Shown: piece by piece, positions 1-5,878 of the stretch
Layout: the number at the start of each line of letters is the position of its first letter
How positions within the stretch are numbered: the first letter of the stretch is position 1
NCBI GenBank assembly: GCA_024640925.1
Contig: JAHEEB010000255.1
Span: 1 to 6,414, forward strand
Direction: 5' to 3'
DNA length: 6,414 bases
Source: Bacteroidota bacterium
GTDB lineage: Bacteria > Bacteroidota > Bacteroidia > Bacteroidales > UBA10428
Notes under the pieces: generated by a model
What the model was told of the DNA's origin: nothing
The model's database searches: none
Seen by the model: only the letters and a program-made list of their open reading frames with translations
Position numbers and translations under genes: made by a program

Positions 1-555
1 GGAAATTATCAGTTCATATACGTTACTTACCGTACTTCTGGAGATTGTTAAAGCTTCTTCATTCGTAAGAGGTCTATCGATAAGCGGAACTTCACCGAAA
101 ATACGGACAAGATCAAAATAGAAGAAAGCCCGAAGAAATTTTGCTTCCGCTTTTAATCTATTCCTCAAAACAGGATCAGTTACAATGTCTCCCCTTCTTT
201 CTATTTGATCAATTACGGTATTTGCCCGTTGTATTCCATTATAGTTTGAATTCCATGCTTCTGAGAGGTAAATATTACTTGAAAGTGCGCTCCAGAAACT
301 GTTTACACCTTCCCAATCTCTTACACCTCCATCAGAAACACCATAAATATTATCGGATCTGGTCTCTGATAAATTCAAAATTCTTTCAGGATAGTTTGCC
401 AAATCAGCATAGATAGCATTTGTACCCTGAATAAAGTCAACCGTAGTACTAAAGAATGTTTCGGTAGAATTAGATGATATTGGTTGCTGATCCAATTCAT
501 CTGAGCAGGCTCCAAAAAGAACTGCTGATATGAGTATTATAAATAATTTTTTCAT
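1..555 (-). CDS. SusD/RagB-family surface glycan-binding lipoprotein, N-terminal part (runs off the left edge)
   Basis: The frame is open from an ATG at 555-553 to base 1, giving 185 residues with no stop; family members usually have about 450-650 residues, so roughly two thirds is missing. Residues 1-16 form a lipoprotein signal peptide (MKKLFIILISAVLFGA) before Cys17. The acidic SDELD that follows fits the Bacteroidota lipoprotein export signal that directs proteins to the cell surface. Residues 140-158 contain the family-typical FLRAFFYFDLVRIFGEVPL helix, and a TPR-like helical pattern (GIQRANTVIDQIE, 107-119) precedes it. In this family the protein sits as a lid on the SusC barrel and helps capture ligand, often an oligosaccharide. 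It lies 101 nt downstream of the SusC-like gene on the same strand, so co-transcription is likely. There is no Shine-Dalgarno site, only an A-rich leader, which is normal for the phylum. Ligand unknown. Confidence 0.95.
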   Translation of the reverse strand, partial: MKKLFIILISAVLFGACSDELDQQPISSNSTETFFSTTVDFIQGTNAIYADLANYPERILNLSETRSDNIYGVSDGGVRDWEGVNSFWSALSSNIYLSEAWNSNYNGIQRANTVIDQIERRGDIVTDPVLRNRLKAEAKFLRAFFYFDLVRIFGEVPLIDRPLTNEEALTISRSTVSNVYELIIS

Positions 556-586
556 ACGTCTATTTTTTGTTTTTTAAGGTCGTATG
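553..586 (-). promoter_or_regulatory. Possible hairpin covering the susD-like start codon
   Basis: CGTATG at 581-586 and CATACG at 553-558 are exact reverse complements. In the minus-strand RNA this pairs CAUACG with CGUAUG, whose last three bases are the SusD-like start codon, across a 22-nt A-rich loop. The stem has only 6 bp and could arise by chance. If it forms, it would sequester the start codon. Confidence 0.3.
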
Positions 587-591
587 GAACC

Positions 592-628
592 GCATTAAAA
601 AATAATCATACTTCGCTTTTTTTAATGC
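592..628 (-). promoter_or_regulatory. Perfect 11-bp inverted repeat (hairpin) between the susC-like and susD-like genes
   Basis: GCATTAAAAAA at 592-602 is the exact reverse complement of TTTTTTAATGC at 618-628, leaving a 15-nt loop. In the minus-strand transcript the hairpin lies 28 nt after the SusC stop codon and 36 nt before the SusD start. The stem is mostly A:U with a GC base, so it is not a classic GC-stem plus U-run terminator, and no long U-run follows it. It could stabilise the 3' end of a processed susC message, allow partial read-through, or set the SusC:SusD ratio; this role is inferred. Confidence 0.6.
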
Positions 629-656
629 TTGTTTCATAAACAATCGAAAGTTAGAA

Positions 657-3600
657 CTAGAAACTCAATTTAATACCTAAAATGATGGAACGGGTTAAAG
701 GAAGTCCACCGTAATCACCTGCTTCGGGGAATGTTGTGCTTCCACTGACGTCGGTATTCGTAGCTTCCGGATTACAACCACCATAGTATTTGTCTTTTCC
801 AAACCAGTTTTCAGCGGTTACGTATATACGGGCATTATCAATCTGTTTTGTTTTAATCAGATTTCCAAGATTATATCCTAAGGTTATATTTCTGATTCTC
901 CAATAATCAGATGAGTATAACCAGTCAGTATTTTTAATACGACCGAATGTAGAATATGCCTTACCTACCTTGCCATCACCAGGATCTTCAGCAGAACGCC
1001 ATCTATCCCTGGCTAATCCAAGATAATTGTCAACATACCCTTGTCCGGTACGACCAATTGCCCTGCCTAACAATGAATAGATAGAACCACCTTGCTGGCC
1101 TTGTACTAAAATAGATAAATCGAAGCCTCTGTATTTGAAAGTATTTGTAATACCCCAAACATAATCGGGATTAGGATGACCGACAATTATACGATCGTTA
1201 GCATCAATTTTTCCATCCCCGCTGGCATCATAATATTTAGGATCACCTGCAGATTCCTTATTGTATTGAGCCACATTATTATCTATGTCCTCTTGTGTCA
1301 ATATGCCATCCTGACGTACCACACAAATACTATTTATTTGTTCACCAACTTTCAATATACTATGTGATATATCGTAGGTTGAAGGCACCCAAATTTGCTC
1401 TTGTCCCGGACCTAATGCTTCCACTTTGTTTTCATTATGTGCAAGGTTTGCTGATGTCATCCAACTAAAGTCGCCGGTTAAGTTGCGTGATGTTAACTCA
1501 ACTTCCCATCCTTTATTTCTTACTTCTCCTGTATTGGACAGCGTTGTATTAAATCCGGTTGTACCTGGAATAGGCACATATAAAAGCAGACCAGTACTTA
1601 GTTTATTATAATAATCGAATGAACCTGTTATACGGCTTTTAAGTATACCTAAATCTACTCCAAAATCAATGGTTTTCGATTCTTCCCATGTTAAATCCGG
1701 GTTTACACTGGCATTAACAGCACGACCAACCACCCTAGATGTTCCAAAGGCATATCCATATGTTGACAATTGGGCAATACTGCTGTAATCACCAATATTG
1801 TAATTACCTGCTGTTCCCCAACTTGCCCTAAGTTTCAAGTCGCTAATAAATGGGACACTAGCCATAAAACTCTCGTTGGATACTCTCCACCCCACTGATA
1901 ACGAAGGGAACATAGCCCATTTTGAATTAGCGCCAAACCTTGAAGATCCGTCCCGCCTTATACTGGCAGAAAGCAAATATTTACTGTCAAAACTATATTG
2001 AGCACGGCCAAAAAATGATATCAATACATTTTTAGATTCGGTATTTCCGGTATTACTAGCAATAACTGCATTGTTAGTACCGGTCCATCCTGTTGCCTCA
2101 TTCAAGGTTGAAACACCAGCAGTATTAAAACCACCATTTGAGTTTATAGCGCTTATGCTTATAAAATCAGAATTGTATGAAGCTCCAGCCATTAATGAGA
2201 TATCGTGCTTTTCTTTCAATAACTTATTGTATGTTAGAATATTTTCATTAACAAAAGTTTGTTTCTTATATCCGCGTGAATTTCCTGTTGAAAGTGCATT
2301 GTTACTTGCCAGACGATTTGCAACGGTACCAACAACTGTATAGGGAACAAACGATTTTGTGTTATTATCAAGATTATCAAGGTTAACAGTAGTTTTAAAT
2401 TTAAGTCCATCAATAATTTGATATTCGGCATAAATAGATGTGATAGTCCTGAACCTTTTAGACTCTCCGATTGATTCCTCAAGTTGAGCTACCGGACTAT
2501 TTCTTGAATTGCTCCATTTATACATACCATAATCAAATGAGTTACAATAGACTCCACTGCTTTCCTCTTGAACCGGAGAAAGAGATAATGTCTGATGCCA
2601 GATATTGTCTTTGCCTTCTACATTGGGATCGTTCGTAAGAGAATACGTTGGAGTAAGATTTATTCCGAATTTCAAGTTTTTAGTCGGAGTTACTTCAATA
2701 TTTGTCCTTGCAGAAAAACTGGTATAATCCATACCCAAAACAATACCTTCCAGTTTCTCATAATTACCTGACATATAATAACTAACCGATTCATTACCAC
2801 CACTTGCAGACAATTGATAATTCTGAATTGAACCTCTTCTGAGTATTTCATCCTGCCAGTCAATATATTCTAATCCGGGATGTCCTGGCTGGTTCCAACG
2901 GTCATCTATCATATACGTTGTATTGTATTCGCTGGCTCCTAAAGGTGTAGTTGCAGTTTCATTGATAATAGCACGTCTTTCGTCGGTACTTTGTGTGGCA
3001 GTCCTTCCATCACCAGAAGCAACCCACTGTGCATTGATCATTTCCTGAGCCCGTTCTACCCATTCATCAGCACTAAGCATGTCCAACTTCCGTGTAGCTT
3101 CAGAAAAACCAGAATAAGCATCAAAGCTAATTTTTGCTTTTCCTGCTTTTCCCTGTTTTGTAGTAATAAGAACAACTCCATTAGCAGCTCTGGAACCATA
3201 AATAGCCGCTGCTGAAGCATCTTTCAAAACCTGAATAGATTCTATATCATTCGTATTAATATTATCCAGAGGGTTGCCTGTGGCAAAATTACCAGAAGCA
3301 TTTGAAGCAGCAGTAGCAAGAGGAAAACCATCAATGACGTACAATGGCTCATTCCCCGCAGACAGAGAACCTGTTCCCCTGACATTGATACTAAAAGCTT
3401 TACCAATGGAACCGGTTGTTTGTTTAACCTGAACGCCGGCCATTTGACCAACCAGTGCCTGGTCTACCCTGGAAATAGGGCGCTCTTCTATACTTTCTGC
3501 TTTAATTGCAGCAACCGAATTTGTTACATTACTTTTTTTCATAGTTCCGTATCCTACTATTACCACTTCCTCAAGAGCAGCAATATCTTCAACAAGAGAA

Positions 3601-4199
3601 AGATCGATAGTCGATTTTCCAGCTACTGATATTTCCTCATTCAGAAATCCGACATATGAACAGATAAGGATAGCATCTTCACCTGAAACGGTTATGGAGA
3701 ATTTTCCATTCATATCAGTAACAACACCGTTAGATGTCCCCTTTTCAAGTATGGTTACTCCTACCAGGGGCTCGTTTGTTGTAGCTGATATTATTGTACC
3801 GGTAATGGTTTTCCCCTGTCTCATGTTCATTTCTTTTGGGGTTATAACCACCAGGTTATTTCCTAAAATGGTATAATTATTACCTGTTTTTGAAAACAAG
3901 GTTTTTAGAATTTCTTCCATAGACTTATTTTCAACGTGCAGATTCACATTCTTTTCACCATTTATCAGTTCATCGTGATACAAAAAAGTGACATCGCTTT
4001 GTTTTTCGATTGCCTGAAATGCGTCAGCTAAGGACGCATTATTCAGGTTCAGAGTTATTTTGTTGGTAGATTGAGAATAGACTGTTGCACTAATTTGCAG
4101 CGTAGTTACAAAAAATAACAGAATAGAAAATTTCATAACTAATAGAGTTTTAATTAGACCTTTTTTACTAAAAAAAGCCAGGCTTTTCTTTCTTTTCAT
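657..4199 (-). CDS. SusC/RagA-family TonB-dependent outer-membrane transporter with N-terminal STN signalling domain
   Basis: This 1180-residue protein is complete, ending in the barrel-type C-terminus LGIKLSF with a terminal Phe. A signal peptide spans about residues 1-38: a basic start MKRKKS, a hydrophobic core at 23-36, then ATVYSQ. An STN domain (about 48-119) marks it as a signal transducer as well as a transporter. A CarboxypepD_reg-like beta-sandwich (about 130-205) follows, then the conserved EEVVIVGYG (210-218), the plug (about 219-348, with PLYVIDGFPL and LKDASAAAIYGSRAANGVV) and the barrel (about 355-1180). An EF-hand-like loop, DASGDGKIDAND, lies at 991-1002. The Met1 start is preferred over Met22 because the basic N-terminal extension is usual in STN-bearing homologues. 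The protein should import a ligand across the outer membrane with TonB energy, together with the downstream SusD-like lipoprotein. The upstream fecR-like gene suggests that ligand-bound transporter signals to the sigma factor. Substrate unknown. Confidence 0.97.
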   Translation of the reverse strand: MKRKKSLAFFSKKGLIKTLLVMKFSILLFFVTTLQISATVYSQSTNKITLNLNNASLADAFQAIEKQSDVTFLYHDELINGEKNVNLHVENKSMEEILKTLFSKTGNNYTILGNNLVVITPKEMNMRQGKTITGTIISATTNEPLVGVTILEKGTSNGVVTDMNGKFSITVSGEDAILICSYVGFLNEEISVAGKSTIDLSLVEDIAALEEVVIVGYGTMKKSNVTNSVAAIKAESIEERPISRVDQALVGQMAGVQVKQTTGSIGKAFSINVRGTGSLSAGNEPLYVIDGFPLATAASNASGNFATGNPLDNINTNDIESIQVLKDASAAAIYGSRAANGVVLITTKQGKAGKAKISFDAYSGFSEATRKLDMLSADEWVERAQEMINAQWVASGDGRTATQSTDERRAIINETATTPLGASEYNTTYMIDDRWNQPGHPGLEYIDWQDEILRRGSIQNYQLSASGGNESVSYYMSGNYEKLEGIVLGMDYTSFSARTNIEVTPTKNLKFGINLTPTYSLTNDPNVEGKDNIWHQTLSLSPVQEESSGVYCNSFDYGMYKWSNSRNSPVAQLEESIGESKRFRTITSIYAEYQIIDGLKFKTTVNLDNLDNNTKSFVPYTVVGTVANRLASNNALSTGNSRGYKKQTFVNENILTYNKLLKEKHDISLMAGASYNSDFISISAINSNGGFNTAGVSTLNEATGWTGTNNAVIASNTGNTESKNVLISFFGRAQYSFDSKYLLSASIRRDGSSRFGANSKWAMFPSLSVGWRVSNESFMASVPFISDLKLRASWGTAGNYNIGDYSSIAQLSTYGYAFGTSRVVGRAVNASVNPDLTWEESKTIDFGVDLGILKSRITGSFDYYNKLSTGLLLYVPIPGTTGFNTTLSNTGEVRNKGWEVELTSRNLTGDFSWMTSANLAHNENKVEALGPGQEQIWVPSTYDISHSILKVGEQINSICVVRQDGILTQEDIDNNVAQYNKESAGDPKYYDASGDGKIDANDRIIVGHPNPDYVWGITNTFKYRGFDLSILVQGQQGGSIYSLLGRAIGRTGQGYVDNYLGLARDRWRSAEDPGDGKVGKAYSTFGRIKNTDWLYSSDYWRIRNITLGYNLGNLIKTKQIDNARIYVTAENWFGKDKYYGGCNPEATNTDVSGSTTFPEAGDYGGLPLTRSIILGIKLSF

Positions 4200-4236
4200 A
4201 TTTTTTAAAGGTTAAGTTTAGACAATAAAAAATCAT

Positions 4237-4298
4237 TTAGCCGTTATATCAACGGTAATCAAATCAAGAGATCGGAAAACATTGGCGTATTTCCCGAT
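4237..4298 (-). promoter_or_regulatory. Two consecutive bulged hairpins in the leader of the susC-like gene
   Basis: First in transcript order, TTTCCCGAT (4290-4298) pairs with ATCGGAAA (4271-4278): 8 bp with one bulged base and an 11-nt loop. Second, TTACCGTT read on the minus strand (4258-4251) pairs with AACGG-C-TAA (4245-4237): again 8 bp with one bulge, with a 5-nt loop, ending 37 nt before the SusC start. A U-rich stretch follows the second hairpin, so weak attenuation is conceivable. The pairs are visible in the sequence; any regulatory role is inferred. I found no convincing promoter in the 157-nt fecR-susC gap, so the transcription start cannot be placed. Confidence 0.4.
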
Positions 4299-4337
4299 TT
4301 AAAAAAAAGCAATTAGGAAAATTTCATAGGCACATAG

Positions 4338-4361
4338 AGTTAATTAGTTAATTAGTTTATT
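4338..4361. repeat. Short 8-bp tandem repeat, three copies, over the fecR-like stop codon
   Basis: AGTTAATT occurs at 4338-4345 and 4346-4353, followed by a one-mismatch copy AGTTTATT at 4354-4361. The stop codon of the FecR-like gene (4357-4359) falls in the third copy. Copy-number change in the two perfect copies would affect only untranslated sequence. Confidence 0.6.
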
Positions 4362-5490
4362 TATCGTTAGGGTGAACTATTTTATTTATGGTAATTTTGT
4401 TCTGATCGATAGTATATTCGAATGGCAAGGAAAGACTCAGTGCTTCAAGAGCTTGTTCAATATTTTCTTTCTCAAACTTGCCTGTATATCTCGAATTTTT
4501 TAACTGTTCGTCTTCTATAATTATCTGTACATCGTACCAACGCTCCAAACGAACAGCGAGTTCCTCAAATCTTTCACTCCTGAATCGAAGACTTCCATCC
4601 TTCCATGAAGTGTATAGTTTAATCTCTTCCTGGTTAGTTGGAAGAATAATTTGTCCTATACCCTCTGGCTTTTCCGTGCTATTTTTCAATTCAGTTTGAG
4701 TATTTTCATCGGTATTTTGGGTTATTTGTGTAACAGAAATCTGGCTGGATATTTTATTAAAGACAGCACGCTGATTTGGTTTAAGCATTACTGGTTCATC
4801 CTTTACTGCGTTATTCCCTTCTTTTGTTATTTCTATCGAACCTTTCTCCAGAATGGTTTCCATAGTTCCTTCTGTAGAATATGACTTTACATTGAAGGAG
4901 GTTCCAAGCACAGTTATATTAATATCTGATGCATTAACAATAAATTTTCTCCCGGCTTTTTTCGCTACTTCAAAATATGCCTCACCATCTAAATAGAGCT
5001 TTACATTTTTCGAATTCAGATTGGATGGATATTTCAGGGTTGTTTCGGAATTAAGCCAGATTTTTGTTCCGTCAGATAAAACAAGACTTGATTTTTCGCC
5101 TCGCTTTGTAGTTAGTTGATTATATTCTGTTACATTATGTTCAAACAACAAATAACCTGTTGTTCCTAAGCTATATAACAACAGAAAAACAGCTGCAATT
5201 TTCAGAAATCTTTTTACCAGATTATTTTTTGAATTATTGAAACTGCTAATCTTTAGTACTCTTTTCCTTTTATTTTTTTCCTCGTTCAGCCGAATTGAAA
5301 ACAGCTCATAATTAAGGTTGTCATTACTGTTATTATGCGCTTTCATAAGTCCTGCGCCAATCCAGTAGTTTTTTATTTCAATAAAAAATTGCCTGTTGTC
5401 TTCATCAGAATTAATCCATTCGAGCAATTCTGTAGTCTGTTGCTCGTTTAGCTCATTCGAAAGATACTTGTAAATAAAAGTGGAATCCAT
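4357..5490 (-). CDS. FecR-family anti-sigma factor with C-terminal DUF4974-like domain
   Basis: This 377-residue inner-membrane protein has the full FecR layout. A cytoplasmic N-terminus (about 1-95) starts with the helical sigma-binding segment (FIYKYLSNELNEQQTTELLEW) and ends in a basic stretch (KNKRKR, KRFLK). A single membrane helix follows at about 97-116, then the periplasmic FecR domain (about 124-222; TTKRGEKSSLVLSDGTKIWLN, LDGEAYFEV, VLGTSFNVKSY). A polar linker (about 252-292) leads to a C-terminal DUF4974-like domain (about 302-371, from YTSWKDG onward). In this family the N-terminus holds or activates the ECF sigma factor, and the C-terminus receives the signal from the STN domain of the outer-membrane transporter. 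It lies between its presumed sigma factor (388-nt gap) and the STN-bearing SusC (157-nt gap), all on one strand. Gly196-Thr197 matches the place where self-cleaving FecR relatives split. The ATG at 5490 is preceded by AAGAGATC, a weak purine-rich leader. Confidence 0.95.
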   Translation of the reverse strand: MDSTFIYKYLSNELNEQQTTELLEWINSDEDNRQFFIEIKNYWIGAGLMKAHNNSNDNLNYELFSIRLNEEKNKRKRVLKISSFNNSKNNLVKRFLKIAAVFLLLYSLGTTGYLLFEHNVTEYNQLTTKRGEKSSLVLSDGTKIWLNSETTLKYPSNLNSKNVKLYLDGEAYFEVAKKAGRKFIVNASDINITVLGTSFNVKSYSTEGTMETILEKGSIEITKEGNNAVKDEPVMLKPNQRAVFNKISSQISVTQITQNTDENTQTELKNSTEKPEGIGQIILPTNQEEIKLYTSWKDGSLRFRSERFEELAVRLERWYDVQIIIEDEQLKNSRYTGKFEKENIEQALEALSLSLPFEYTIDQNKITINKIVHPNDK

Positions 5491-5560
5491 GATCTCTTGG
5501 TAACTATATTAATTAACAACATGTATAGGTTTTACCCCTATAAGATATTTTATTTTTTTT

Positions 5561-5623
5561 AATCATTACTGCCTTACTAAAAGCAGAAAAACCTTTGTAA
5601 GCCAACAACACCTAGTAATGATT
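5561..5623. repeat. Inverted repeat, 10-bp perfect arms, upstream of the fecR-like gene
   Basis: AATCATTACT (5561-5570) and AGTAATGATT (5614-5623) are exact reverse complements around a 43-nt interior. Inside are a shorter pair, CTTAC (5573-5577) with GTAAG (5597-5601), and AAAG (5580-5583) with CTTT (5593-5596), so a nested structure can be drawn. The outer stem is flanked by a T-run on the left and TTTTTATAT on the right of the plus strand. It lies about 70-130 nt before the FecR-like start and could be a leader structure or the remains of a small repeat element. It does not look like a terminator for the sigma gene, because the minus-strand hairpin is followed by A, not U. Confidence 0.4.
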
Positions 5624-5699
5624 TTTATATTAAAGTTCATTCTATTTTTGCAACAAAAACTTCAATATGCCAAATAATCACTAACCATAATAATTAATA

Positions 5700-5820
5700 T
5701 ATTTCTTTTTGTGAATTTTGGCCTTTGCGGCTTTCTTTTGCCATAAAGCCTTTGCGGCATTTGCTTGCCTCCGAGACAATAACTCAGTGGTTCTTCTTTG
5801 TGAAGTCTTTGTGTAGCAAT
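5700..5820. repeat. Degenerate CTTTGTG / GCCTTTGCGGC intergenic repeat patch
   Basis: GCCTTTGCGGC occurs exactly at 5721-5731 and 5748-5758. CTTTGTG occurs at 5796-5802 and 5807-5813 with an 11-bp period, and a related TTTTTGTGAATTTTG lies at 5706-5720. CTCAGTGGTTCTT (5783-5795) completes the pattern. From general knowledge, strings of this kind (CTTTGTG, CCTTTGCGG, CTCnGTGGTT) recur as non-coding intergenic repeats in many Bacteroidota genomes; their function is not known to me. With the flanking AT-rich sequence, this patch fills the 388-nt gap between the sigma and anti-sigma genes (5491-5878). I found no RNA gene and no clear promoter in that gap. Confidence 0.6.
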
Positions 5821-5878
5821 AATAATATTTTTATGTTTATCGGGAAATACGTACTCAGATCTTTTTTTGTTTATTGAG

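Noticed and set aside
141..416. Plus-strand frame of 91 codons opposite the susD-like gene
   Set aside because: It is antisense to a well-supported SusD coding region and has no domain-like features.
592..628. Rho-independent terminator between the susC-like and susD-like genes
   Set aside because: The stem is A:U-rich, the U-run lies inside the stem rather than after it, and the two products are expected to be made together.
2234..2482. Minus-strand frame of 82 codons inside the susC-like gene
   Set aside because: It is a shifted-frame shadow of the barrel coding sequence, which is intact and has clear family similarity throughout.
4136..4199. Alternative SusC start at Met22 (ATG at 4136-4134)
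   Set aside because: Met22 would still give a signal peptide, but STN-bearing SusC homologues usually carry the basic extension before it, and the ATG at 4199 has the A-rich leader typical of the phylum.
4260..4267. TTGATTTG on the minus strand as a possible -7 box (consensus TAnnTTTG) for the susC-like gene
   Set aside because: It has one mismatch and no suitable upstream -33 element at the expected spacing, and the gene is more likely driven by the linked ECF sigma factor, whose promoter is unknown.
5700..5820. CRISPR-like array
   Set aside because: The repeats are only 7-11 bp, irregularly spaced and degenerate, without uniform spacers or nearby cas genes.
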